From Egibacteraceae bacterium (GTDB taxonomy: Bacteria > Actinomycetota > Nitriliruptoria > Euzebyales > Egibacteraceae): a stretch of DNA of 53,468 bases. Where the stretch lies: contig DATLGH010000059.1 of the NCBI GenBank assembly GCA_035540635.1, positions 1 to 53,468 on the forward strand, written 5' to 3'. The notes beneath the pieces were generated by a model. It made no database searches. It saw only the letters and a list, made by a program, of their open reading frames with translations, and was not told where the DNA came from. The translations under genes and the position numbers were made by a program. The first letter of the stretch is position 1; every line of letters starts with the position of its first letter. Shown one piece after another: positions 8,575-16,208 of the stretch.

Positions 8575-9098
8575 GGCAGGAGCTCCCGCGCGATCTCCTC
8601 GATGGCCATCGTGAACACCCCCGGCCAGTCGTTCGCCTCGGCGAGCGGTGGGGCTCGCTGCTCGGCTACCCGCTCCCGCAGCCCCCGTGGGACGGCGAAC
8701 GCGTCGGCGGGCTCGAGGCCGAAGAACCGCCGACGCGCCTGCGTGTCGCCGCTCGTGAAGTCGCCCGGGGCGGCAACCGCCACGAGGGCGACGTCCGCCT
8801 CCCACTCCCGCACGACGAGCTGACCTGCCCGCCGGCCCTCGCCCAGCCCGGCCTGCGGGGTCTCGTAGACGACGGCGACGACGTCGAGCCCCTCCTCGGC
8901 CAGTGCCGCCAGCTGCGCCGCGACGTCCGTGCCGTCGAGCAGCCCGACCGTGTCGAGGACGTGCTGGCCGGCCCGCCGGTCGGGAACGTCGAGGTCGACG
9001 GCGGGCTCCCCGCAGCCGGTCGCGGCGACGGCCACGGCGAGCGCCGCCGCGACCAGCCGGACCCTGCCCGCAGCTCGGGCACCAGCCGTCTCAGGCAT
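8571..9098 (-). CDS. TPM-domain lipoprotein
   Basis: A 175-residue protein with a lipoprotein signal peptide; the lipobox VAATGC places the acylated cysteine at about 29. The mature part begins like TPM domains (VLDTVGLLDGTDVAAQLAALAEE, then LDVVAVVYE), a fold seen in membrane-associated or thylakoid proteins and some acid phosphatases. It should sit on the outer face of the cytoplasmic membrane. It starts inside the last codons of the upstream exonuclease gene and its stop overlaps the next start. No enzymatic residues identified with confidence. Confidence 0.7.
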   Translation of the reverse strand: MPETAGARAAGRVRLVAAALAVAVAATGCGEPAVDLDVPDRRAGQHVLDTVGLLDGTDVAAQLAALAEEGLDVVAVVYETPQAGLGEGRRAGQLVVREWEADVALVAVAAPGDFTSGDTQARRRFFGLEPADAFAVPRGLRERVAEQRAPPLAEANDWPGVFTMAIEEIARELLP

Positions 9099-9945
9099 CG
9101 AGCGCCTCGCGCAGCCGGCGGACGGGCCCCTCGAGGTTGTGCCGGCGCGCGAGCGCCGCGAGAGCGTCGTCGTCGCGGGCGCCCACGCGGGTCGCGAGGG
9201 CGACGTCGGTCATGACGGGCACGACGCTGCGCATCGCGGTGACGTAGTCGCCCGCCGCGGCGAGGCGTTGGGCCAGACGCGGCGTCTGCGCGCCGGCGTC
9301 GGCGAGCAGGGCGTCGAGGTCGGGATAGGTGGTGACGAGCGTGCGGGCTGTCTTGTCCCCCACGCCCGGGACGCCGGGCAGCCCGTCGGACGGGTCACCA
9401 CGGAGGATCGCGAAGTCGACGTAGCGGGCGGGGGGGACGCCGTAGCGCGCCTCGACGCCGGCCTCGTCGAACTCGGCGAGCTCGGACGTCCCGCGCACGG
9501 TGAACAGCACCCGCACGTGGGGGTCGCGCACGAGCTGGAGGAGGTCACGGTCGCCGGTGACGACGGCGACACGCTCGTCGCCCCCCACGGCGTGGCAGAG
9601 CGTGCCGATCGCGTCGTCGGCCTCCCAGCCGGGGGCGTGCACCTGGCGGTGACCGAGCGCGTCGAGGACGGACGGCAGCAGCGCGAACTGCGCGGTCAGC
9701 TCCCCGGGTTCTTCCGTGCGGGCGCTCTTGTACCCGGAGTAGGCGGCCACGCGGGGTGCCGGACGCCAGTCGTCGTCGAAGACGTGCACGACCTCGGCGG
9801 GCCGGCGGTCGGTCACGAGGCGGGCCGTCATGTCGAGGTAGCCGCGCAGGGCGTTGACCGGCGTCCCGTCGGGCGCGGCGATGGTCGTGGGCAGGGCGAA
9901 GAAGGCCCGGTAGAGCAGGCTCGAGGTGTCGAGGAGCAGCCGCAT
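9091..9945 (-). CDS. Stand-alone 5'-3' exonuclease (PolA N-terminal type)
   Basis: A 284-residue protein equivalent to the 5'-nuclease domain of DNA polymerase I without the polymerase. Acidic metal ligands appear at D6 (LLLDTSS), WEADD (about 107-111) and TGDRD (130-134). The helix-3-turn-helix DNA-binding motif GLPGVPGVGDKTA is at about 188-200. Such free-standing exonucleases (ExoVII-independent, ExoIX-like) process flaps and RNA primers. A TATCCT hexamer lies 9 nt before the ATG, suggesting a near-leaderless transcript. It heads a three-gene overlapping run. Confidence 0.85.
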   Translation of the reverse strand: MRLLLDTSSLLYRAFFALPTTIAAPDGTPVNALRGYLDMTARLVTDRRPAEVVHVFDDDWRPAPRVAAYSGYKSARTEEPGELTAQFALLPSVLDALGHRQVHAPGWEADDAIGTLCHAVGGDERVAVVTGDRDLLQLVRDPHVRVLFTVRGTSELAEFDEAGVEARYGVPPARYVDFAILRGDPSDGLPGVPGVGDKTARTLVTTYPDLDALLADAGAQTPRLAQRLAAAGDYVTAMRSVVPVMTDVALATRVGARDDDALAALARRHNLEGPVRRLREALDA

Positions 9946-9954
9946 GCTCGGCCA

Positions 9955-9960
9955 AGGATA
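9955..9960 (-). promoter_or_regulatory. Putative -10 element TATCCT for the exonuclease gene
   Basis: Minus-strand TATCCT is separated from the exonuclease ATG by 9 nt, so any transcript would be leaderless or carry only a few leader bases. Confidence 0.4.
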
Positions 9961-10016
9961 CGGCCGCGGCCCGTGCTGCCCCCGACGCCGCCGGGCGCGG
10001 CGCGCGAGTGGGTCGC

Positions 10017-10022
10017 TAGCAT
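10017..10022 (+). promoter_or_regulatory. Putative -10 element TAGCAT for the SDR-ligase pair
   Basis: TAGCAT lies 31 nt upstream of the SDR ATG, leaving room for a short leader that contains the GAGGAG ribosome-binding site at 10041-10046. Confidence 0.4.
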
Positions 10023-10053
10023 CGCCCGGAGCACGACCGGGAGGAGCGGTGAC

Positions 10054-10806
10054 ATGGCAGAGACCCTCGTGTGGGTCACGGGCGCGTCGCGCGGCATCGG
10101 CGCTGCGCTCGTCGCGTCCGTGCCCTATGCCGACGCCCGCGTCATCGACATCTCACGTTCGGGCCCGGGCACGACACCGCCCGACGGCTCGGTCGTCGAG
10201 CACCTGCGCGCCGACCTCGCCGACCCGCAGGCGTGGGCGGCGGTGGAGGCCCACCTGCTCGCACAGCTCGGCGACTTCCGCGGCCGGCGGGCCGTGTTCG
10301 TGCACAACGCCGGCACGATCACCCCCATCGGGTTCGTGGGCGAGGTCGACTCGGTGGCGTACCGGCGCAACGTCCTGCTCAACTCCGCCGCACCCCAGGC
10401 GCTCGGACACGCCTTCCTCAGGGCGGTCAACGAATCGGGCTTCTCCGGACAGGCGCACCTCGTCATGCTCACCTCCGGGGCGGCGCAGACGCCCTACGAG
10501 GGCTGGTCGAGCTACTCGGCGGGCAAGGCGGCGCTCGACATGTGGGTCCGGGTCGCCGGCGCCGAGCAGGCGCGGCGCGGAGGGCGGACCCGTGTCGTCG
10601 CCGTCGCTCCGGGGGTGGTCGCCACCAGGATGCAGGACTCCATCCGCACCATGGACGAGGCGGACTTCCCCCAGGTGGCCAAGTTCATCGACCTGCACGA
10701 GTCGGGCAGCCTCGCCGACCCCGGCGACGCCGCCGGGGGAATCTGGAGGCTGCTCGAGCGCGACCTCGAGAACGGCGCGGTCACGGACCTGCGGACGCTG
10801 CGATGA
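10054..10806 (+). CDS. Short-chain dehydrogenase/reductase, benzil/sepiapterin reductase-like
   Basis: A 250-residue classical SDR. The NAD(P)-binding TGASRGIG is at 9-16, NAG at 85-87, catalytic Ser near 141, and Tyr154/Lys158 in the YSAGK motif. The wording (VFVHNAGTITPIG, then YRRNVLLN) resembles the YueD/benzil reductase and sepiapterin reductase branch, which reduces diketones. The natural substrate is unknown. GAGGAG precedes the ATG by 7 nt. Its stop overlaps the ligase start (ATGA), so the two are co-translated, though no functional link is evident. Confidence 0.82.
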   Translation: MAETLVWVTGASRGIGAALVASVPYADARVIDISRSGPGTTPPDGSVVEHLRADLADPQAWAAVEAHLLAQLGDFRGRRAVFVHNAGTITPIGFVGEVDSVAYRRNVLLNSAAPQALGHAFLRAVNESGFSGQAHLVMLTSGAAQTPYEGWSSYSAGKAALDMWVRVAGAEQARRGGRTRVVAVAPGVVATRMQDSIRTMDEADFPQVAKFIDLHESGSLADPGDAAGGIWRLLERDLENGAVTDLRTLR

Positions 10807-11858
10807 CCTGGCCGTTCGACCCGCCCCGCACACCGATGGAGGCGCGGGTCCACACCGCCCTGCCCAGCCCTCCGGGATGGGCGTACGAGCCGAAGTGGGA
10901 CGGGTTCCGGGCCCTCGCCTGGGGTGGGCCCGAGCCGCGCCTGGACAGCCGCAACCAGCGCCCGCTGCTGCGCTACTTCCCCGAGCTGGCCCCCGCGCTC
11001 GCACTGCTGCCGGCGGGCGCGGTGGTCGACGGGGAGGTCGTCGTCGTGCGTGACGGCAGGACGGACTTCGACGCGCTGCAGCAGCGCATCCACCCGGCGG
11101 AGAGCCGGATCCGCCTGCTCGCGGAGCAGACCCCGGCCGAGCTCGTGGCCTTCGACCTGCTCGCCGTCCACGGCAACGACCTGCGCGGCGCCCCGTTCGC
11201 CGAGCGGCGGGAGCGTGTCGCCGCCCTCGTCGAGGGGCTCGAGCAGCCGGCCGGTCCCCGGAGCTGGCACCTCACCGTGTCGACCATCGACGTCGAGGAA
11301 GGTCGCCGCTGGTTCGACGCGTTCGAGGCCGCCGGCTGCGACGGGATCGTCGCAAAGGCCCTGACCGGAGCCTACGAGGAGGGCAAGCGGTCGATGGTGA
11401 AGGTCAAGCACCGTCGTGACGCGGACGTCGTCGTCGGTGGCTACCGTGTCCACAAGCACGGCGACCGGGTGGGCTCCCTGCTGCTCGGGCTGTACGACGA
11501 CACCGGGCGGCTGCACTTCATCGGGCACTGCTCGGGGTTCGGCGACGCGGACCGCGTCGCGCTGCTCGAGCGGCTGCGGCCCCTGGAGGTGCCCGACGGC
11601 AGCGCCGCGCTGGGCGCCGGCGGCAGCGTGCGCGCTCCCGGCGAGCCGAGCCGCTGGTCCGGTGACAAGGACCTCGCGTGGGTGCCGGTGCGCCCCGAGC
11701 TCGTCTGCGAGGTGAGCTACGACCAGCTCACGGGCGACCGCTTCCGTCACGCCACCCGCTTCGCACGCTGGCGGCCCGACAAGGACCCCCGCGAGTGCAC
11801 GTTCGAGCAGCTCGAGCGCCCGCGGGGGCCGACGTTCGCCGACGTCGTTGCGACCTAG
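10803..11858 (+). CDS. ligC: ATP-dependent DNA ligase, LigC type
   Basis: A 351-residue two-domain ligase. The nucleotidyl-accepting lysine is K31 in EPKWDGFR (motif I, KxDG). Motif III-like VAFDLLAV, motif IV in DGIVAKA and motif V in MVKVKH follow, then an OB-fold C-terminus containing WVPVRPELVCEVSYD. Its size and lack of extra nuclease or primase domains match the stand-alone LigC ligases of mycobacteria rather than LigD. Such enzymes take part in short-patch repair. The 3' end meets the HAD gene tail to tail with a 4-bp overlap. Confidence 0.88.
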   Translation: MTWPFDPPRTPMEARVHTALPSPPGWAYEPKWDGFRALAWGGPEPRLDSRNQRPLLRYFPELAPALALLPAGAVVDGEVVVVRDGRTDFDALQQRIHPAESRIRLLAEQTPAELVAFDLLAVHGNDLRGAPFAERRERVAALVEGLEQPAGPRSWHLTVSTIDVEEGRRWFDAFEAAGCDGIVAKALTGAYEEGKRSMVKVKHRRDADVVVGGYRVHKHGDRVGSLLLGLYDDTGRLHFIGHCSGFGDADRVALLERLRPLEVPDGSAALGAGGSVRAPGEPSRWSGDKDLAWVPVRPELVCEVSYDQLTGDRFRHATRFARWRPDKDPRECTFEQLERPRGPTFADVVAT

Positions 11859-12553
11859 ACCCCAGGTCGCGTGCGGTCGGTGCCCTCAGCGCCCTGGACG
11901 TCGTCGCGCGTCGTCACCGCGAGCTCGCCGTCGTCGGCGAGCGTGATGGCGAGGTCGTCGGCGGTCGCAACGACCGCCGACGCGGCTGCGAGATCGCCGG
12001 CCGGGTACGTCGTCGTGAGTCCGATCGCGGGCATCCCCGCCGCGACCGCCGCCGCGATGCCGGCAGGGGTGTCCTCGACGACGAGCGCGTCGGCTGCGTC
12101 GACACCGAGCAGACTCGCCGCCCGCAGGTAGGACGCCGGGTCGGGCTTGCCGGCGGTGACGTCCTCGGCGGTGACGAGGACCGACGGTTCGGGCAGCCCA
12201 GTGGCGGTGATGCGTGCGCGGGCGAGCTTGCGCGTGCCCGACGTCACGACCGCCCACGTGCCGGGCGGGAGCGCATGGAGGTGACGGGCCGCACCCGGCA
12301 GCGCGCGCGTCGACTCCGCCGCCGCGATCTCGGCGCCCTCGAGCAGCGCGGTCTCCGCGTCGGGGTCGAGATGGGGCGCCACCGACCGGATCGTGTCGAC
12401 GGCGCGCCGGCCGTGCGCCTGGTGGATGACGGCGTCCGCGTCGATTCCGTGCCGCAGCGCCCAGGCGGTCCACGCCTCGGCCACGGAGGCGGTGGAGTCC
12501 ACGAGCACGCCGTCGAGGTCGAACAGCACCACGCGCACCGACCATCGGGTCAC
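11855..12553 (-). CDS. HAD-superfamily phosphatase, beta-phosphoglucomutase-like
   Basis: A 232-residue HAD hydrolase. Motif I FDLDGVLVDS has nucleophile D12 and general acid D14; motif II is VVTSGT, motif III Lys lies in AGKPDPASY and motif IV in VVEDTPAG. The four-helix cap between motifs I and II marks subclass I (Gph/PgmB-like). It is read from GTG at 12553, overlapping the stop of the small membrane-protein gene (GTGA). As the last gene of the amino-sugar PTS run, a sugar-phosphate substrate is a reasonable guess only. Confidence 0.8.
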   Translation of the reverse strand: MTRWSVRVVLFDLDGVLVDSTASVAEAWTAWALRHGIDADAVIHQAHGRRAVDTIRSVAPHLDPDAETALLEGAEIAAAESTRALPGAARHLHALPPGTWAVVTSGTRKLARARITATGLPEPSVLVTAEDVTAGKPDPASYLRAASLLGVDAADALVVEDTPAGIAAAVAAGMPAIGLTTTYPAGDLAAASAVVATADDLAITLADDGELAVTTRDDVQGAEGTDRTRPGV

Positions 12554-12771
12554 CGCCGCTGCCCGGCACGTCGGTCCGCCGCCAGCTCGCCTCGTCCCCG
12601 CTGGAAGTACAGGACCCAGCCGACGACGGGGACGCACAGCAGAGCCAGCCACTTCCACACGAGCACCCGGCGCACACCCTGGAGGTCGAGGACCTCGGTG
12701 AGCGCCTTGAAGGTGGGGATCCACCACACGAGGGCCATGCCCGCGACGACGGCGAAGCTCTCCACGGTCAC
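12550..12771 (-). CDS. Small membrane protein, PLDc_N-like
   Basis: A 73-residue protein with two hydrophobic helices (about 5-20 and 38-55). The second contains WLALLCVPVVGWVLYF, the signature of the phospholipase-D nuclease N-terminal (PLDc_N) family. These short proteins sit in the cytoplasmic membrane and have no known activity on their own. It lies 52 bp after the PTS permease stop and overlaps the HAD start, so it belongs to the same transcript. Confidence 0.7.
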   Translation of the reverse strand: MTVESFAVVAGMALVWWIPTFKALTEVLDLQGVRRVLVWKWLALLCVPVVGWVLYFQRGRGELAADRRAGQRR

Positions 12772-12823
12772 CGTCGCGTTCTCCCTCCTGCCCGGTGCGC
12801 CGCCCGAGCCGCTCGCCCGGCGT

Positions 12824-14026
12824 TCAGACGACCGGCTCTTCGGCGGCTGCGCTCTCCTTGCGCGTCGTGCGTCCCGGCGAGGCGACGTCGAGCATCGGGA
12901 TGGCGAAGTAGAAGAGCAGGAAGTACAGCAACGCGAACACCAGTCCCACGGGGATGATGAGGAGGGGGTTCGTGGCGAGCGGGTAGTTGATGAGGTAGTC
13001 GATGACGCCGGCCGAGAAGCCGAACCCGTGGCGGATGTCGAGCAGGTCGGCGGTGACGAGCGCCACCCCCGACAGCAGGGCGTGGATGCCGTACAGGGCT
13101 GGGGCGTTGAACACGAAGCTGAACTCGATCGGTTCGGTGATCCCGGTGAGGAACGACGTGAACCCCGCCGAGCCCATGATCGCCCCGGTTTGCTTGCGGT
13201 TGCCCGCGTCGGCGCGCCGGTACATCGCGTAGGAGGCCGCCGGCAGCCCGAACATCATGACGAAGAACCACCCCGCCATGAACAGGCCAGCGTCGGGATC
13301 GCCGGCGAAGAAGCGCGTGAGGTCCCCGCCGACGGCCTCGCCGGTCTGGGGGTCGCGGAACGTACCGAACTCGAACCACACGAGGGTGTTGATGATGTGG
13401 TGCAGCCCGAAGGGAAGAAGGCCGCGGTTGGCGACCCCGTACACGAACGCACCGAGCGCGCCGGCACCGACGATCCACTCCCCGAGCTCCCCGATGGCGA
13501 GCCCGATCGGCGGCCACACGAAGAACGCGACGATGCCGACGCCGATCGAGGAGAAAGCCGTGATGATCGGCACGAACCGGCGTCCGCCGAAGAACGCGAG
13601 GTAGTCGGGCAGCCGCACCTCCTTGTACCGGTCGAACAGCCAGGCGGCGAGCAGGCCGATGATGATGCCGCCTATCACCCCCATGTCGGCGGTGACGGCC
13701 TCCTCCACCACCTCGCCGTTCTCCACGACCTCGGGCACGACGACGGTGAGCTCGTTGATCGCCTGGAGGATGAGGTGACCGATGGCGGCGGCCAGACCGG
13801 CGGCGCCGGCGCCGCCGGTGAGCCCGATCGCCACGCCGATCGCGAAGATGATCGGCAGGTTGCCGAAGATCGCCCCGGCGGCAGCTTCCATGCCCTGCCA
13901 CAGGGGCTGGGCCGGCAGCTCGAGCTCGATGCCGAGCGCCCCGAACCGCAGGAGCAGCGCGGCCGCGGGCAGCACGGCGATGGGCATCATGAGCGAGCGT
14001 CCGACTCGCTGGAGAACCGCAAGCAT
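12824..14026 (-). CDS. PTS permease EIIC, glucose/N-acetylglucosamine family
   Basis: A 400-residue polytopic membrane protein that carries and phosphorylates a hexose during uptake. The EIIC sugar-binding signature GITEPIEF is at 295-302 and the conserved ANRGLLPFGLHH at 199-210. About ten hydrophobic spans are visible. EIIB and EIIA are separate proteins encoded just upstream. Neighbouring NagA, hexosaminidase and SIS genes point to N-acetylglucosamine. The ATG at 14026 is preferred because GGAAAGGA precedes it; the 12-residue longer version is basic and unlikely. Confidence 0.88.
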   Translation of the reverse strand: MLAVLQRVGRSLMMPIAVLPAAALLLRFGALGIELELPAQPLWQGMEAAAGAIFGNLPIIFAIGVAIGLTGGAGAAGLAAAIGHLILQAINELTVVVPEVVENGEVVEEAVTADMGVIGGIIIGLLAAWLFDRYKEVRLPDYLAFFGGRRFVPIITAFSSIGVGIVAFFVWPPIGLAIGELGEWIVGAGALGAFVYGVANRGLLPFGLHHIINTLVWFEFGTFRDPQTGEAVGGDLTRFFAGDPDAGLFMAGWFFVMMFGLPAASYAMYRRADAGNRKQTGAIMGSAGFTSFLTGITEPIEFSFVFNAPALYGIHALLSGVALVTADLLDIRHGFGFSAGVIDYLINYPLATNPLLIIPVGLVFALLYFLLFYFAIPMLDVASPGRTTRKESAAAEEPVV

Positions 14027-14111
14027 CCTGCGTCCTTTCCGTCGCCGGGCCCGCGCCGTCACCTCGGACGGAGCGGGGTGGCGCCCACCTCGCGCTGCAA
14101 GGCGGCCGCGC

Positions 14112-14567
14112 TCAGGCTTGTTCTTCGGCCCTCACCTCCATGAGCGGCGCACCCACGTCGACGGCGCCCGTGGCAAGCGGCCGCACCGAGTGGTGAGAGA
14201 GCACCACGACCGGGCTCGTGAGGTCGATGCCCCGACCCCGCAGCCGTTCGAGGTCGACGGTCACGACATGCTGACCGGCGGTCACGGCGTCGTGCTCGTC
14301 GACGTGGCAGGTGAAGCCCTCGCCCTCGAGCTCCACGGTGTCGAGGCCGATGTGGGTGAGGACCTCCACACCGTCGCTCGTCTGCACGACGAAGGCGTGT
14401 CCCCCACGGAACAGCTTCGCCACGGTGCCCTCCACCGGTGCGCACACCTCGCCGCTGGCGGGCTCGATCGCGACGCCGTCGCCCACCACCCGGTCGGCGA
14501 AGACGGGATCGGCGACGCGCTCCAGGGGCACGACCCGTCCCTTCAGGGGGCTCGCGAGCGTCCTCAT
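14112..14567 (-). CDS. PTS EIIA component (Crr/glucose type)
   Basis: A 151-residue cytoplasmic phosphocarrier that passes phosphate from HPr to EIIB. Both conserved histidines are present: H57 in RGGHAFVVQ and the phosphorylated H72 in LTHIGLDTVEL. It is full-length for a single-domain IIA-Glc. It begins 7 bp after the EIIB stop. In many firmicutes and actinobacteria this domain is fused to EIIC; here it is free. An 85-bp gap separates it from the EIIC start. Confidence 0.9.
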   Translation of the reverse strand: MRTLASPLKGRVVPLERVADPVFADRVVGDGVAIEPASGEVCAPVEGTVAKLFRGGHAFVVQTSDGVEVLTHIGLDTVELEGEGFTCHVDEHDAVTAGQHVVTVDLERLRGRGIDLTSPVVVLSHHSVRPLATGAVDVGAPLMEVRAEEQA

Positions 14568-14574
14568 CCGCGGC

Positions 14575-14814
14575 TCACATGAGCCTGCGCATCGCCGACT
14601 CGATGTTGTCGCTCTGCGTCCCCATGACGACCTGGACGACCTTGCCCGCCTTCATGACCCCGTGGGCGCCCGCCTTGCGCAGGACCGCCTCGTCGAGCTT
14701 CGAGGCGTCGTGGAGCTCCACCCGCAGCCGGGTGATGCAGGGTTCGAGGGTTTCGATGTTGTCCGCGCCACCAAGGCCTTCGAGCACCTGTGCCGCGACA
14801 TCGTCGAAGCTCAT
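14575..14814 (-). CDS. PTS EIIB component (glucose/GlcNAc family)
   Basis: A 79-residue free EIIB domain. The phosphorylated residue is C26 in LEPCITRLRV, the family signature, with the later MGTQSDNIESAM block also typical. It receives phosphate from EIIA and gives it to the sugar bound by EIIC at the membrane. The ATG overlaps the stop of the preceding 82-residue frame (ATGA), and AAGGAAAGGA lies just upstream as a strong ribosome-binding site. Confidence 0.9.
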   Translation of the reverse strand: MSFDDVAAQVLEGLGGADNIETLEPCITRLRVELHDASKLDEAVLRKAGAHGVMKAGKVVQVVMGTQSDNIESAMRRLM

Positions 14815-15059
14815 CGCGATCCTTTCCTTGCTTTCACCAGCGGACCCGCACGCCGCGCGCCATCCGGTTCCACGTGTGCCGCACCCCCCGGACGGTCAAC
14901 CGCGTAGGCGTACACGTTCTCCGGCGGGGCGGTCCCTGCCCATCCTGCGTCTCCGATGTGGTGCACGTCCACACCTATCCGCTTGGCGGTCGGCGCGAGG
15001 GCACGCAGCGTCGCGACGTCAGCGCCCTCCTGCGGCGTGCGCGTCCAGGCGTCGGTCAA
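14811..15059 (-). CDS. Possible small coupled gene between SIS gene and EIIB
   Basis: An 82-residue frame from TTG at 15059. It overlaps the SIS stop by TTGA at its start and the EIIB ATG by ATGA at its end, exactly filling the gap. The central part (TAKRIGVDVHHIGDAGWAG, then ENVYAYAVDRP) has normal protein composition and is not Arg-rich like the shadow frames. I recognise no family. The double overlap is what makes me list it; chance open reading in GC-rich DNA is the alternative. Confidence 0.42.
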   Translation of the reverse strand: MTDAWTRTPQEGADVATLRALAPTAKRIGVDVHHIGDAGWAGTAPPENVYAYAVDRPGGAAHVEPDGARRAGPLVKARKGSR

Positions 15060-16057
15060 CGGGTCGGGGTGATCTTGCGGAGCCCCTCGGGGCTGTCGGG
15101 GTCGAAGCCCCGCCGCAGTGCGAGGGAGCGGGCGAGCTGCTGGCCGCGCACCGCCACGGGAAGGGGAACGAGGGGTTCGCTCGGCGTCGCGGGCAGCGTG
15201 AGGTCACCGCCCGGAGCGACGCGCACCACGCGGGCACCGCGTTCCCGCAACAGGCCCACGAGATCCTGCAGGTCGTCCCAGGTTGGCCCGGGCGTGGCAA
15301 GCACGAGCGCCGGGAAGTCGCGTTCGACGACGGCGATGGGGCCGTGCCGCAGGTCGGCCGCCGAGTAGCCGTGGGCGAGCACCGACGCCGTCTCCTTGAG
15401 CTTGAGGGCGGTCTCGAGCGCGGAGGCGTAGAGGTAGCCGCGCCCGACGACCACGAGGCCCGGGGCGCCCCCGATCCGGTCGACGGCGTCCTCCGCGACG
15501 CTGGCGTCGTCGAGCACCTCCTGCACCGCGGCGGGCACCGAGGCCCACTCCTCCGCCCGCCACGGTGGCTGCCCGACGGCCTCGGCGAGGAACGCGAGCA
15601 CGGCAAGCTGCGCGGTGAACGTCTTCGTGGCCGGGACCGCCCGCTCCTCGCCGGCGTGCATCGCGACGACGACGTCGGCGACCTCCGCCAGGGGCGAGGC
15701 GGTGTCGTTGGTCACCGCCACGCCGGTCGCGCCATGCTCCTGCAACCGGTCGAGGACGGTGACGATCTCCGGTGTGCGGCCCGACTGGCTCATCGCCACC
15801 GCGAGGCACCCGGCGTAGTCCGCGGGCACCCGGTACAGCGTGTGGAGGCTCGGCGCCGCCAGCGCGACCGGCACCCCGCACGCCGCCTCGAGGGCGTAGC
15901 GCCCGTACACCGCGGCGTGGTCCGACGAGCCGCGCGCGATGAGCACGATCGCGCGCAGCGGCTGGGGCAGCACGGCCCGGACCGACGAGACGATCGCCTC
16001 CCGGCGCGTGACGAGGTCGGTGAGCACCCGGGGCTGTTCGGCCATCTCGGCGGCCAT
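15056..16057 (-). CDS. SIS-domain amino-sugar isomerase/deaminase (NagB-II/GlmS-like)
   Basis: A 333-residue double SIS protein resembling the isomerase half of GlmS without the glutaminase domain. Sugar-phosphate-binding blocks include ARGSSDHAA, AMSQSGRTPE, TND near TGVAVTND, and the second-domain GRGYLYASALE...KLKETA. In an amino-sugar operon the likely reaction is glucosamine-6-phosphate to fructose-6-phosphate plus ammonia. ATG at 16057 (MAAEMAEQP) is the safe start. Homologues usually begin earlier, and an in-frame CTG at 16105 has GGAG six bases upstream, so the true start may be there. Confidence 0.82.
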   Translation of the reverse strand: MAAEMAEQPRVLTDLVTRREAIVSSVRAVLPQPLRAIVLIARGSSDHAAVYGRYALEAACGVPVALAAPSLHTLYRVPADYAGCLAVAMSQSGRTPEIVTVLDRLQEHGATGVAVTNDTASPLAEVADVVVAMHAGEERAVPATKTFTAQLAVLAFLAEAVGQPPWRAEEWASVPAAVQEVLDDASVAEDAVDRIGGAPGLVVVGRGYLYASALETALKLKETASVLAHGYSAADLRHGPIAVVERDFPALVLATPGPTWDDLQDLVGLLRERGARVVRVAPGGDLTLPATPSEPLVPLPVAVRGQQLARSLALRRGFDPDSPEGLRKITPTR

Positions 16058-16208
16058 GAGGGCGCCGGGAGGCCGGGTGCGGGCCGAGCCGGACGTCGGT
16101 GTCAGGGTGCTCTCCGGTGCACCGGCCGTCGGGCCGGCGCCCCCGCATCGTAGGGGTCCCGCCGGTGGCGTGCCGCAGCCGCGCGTCCGGGCGCGACCGG
16201 CAGGGTCG

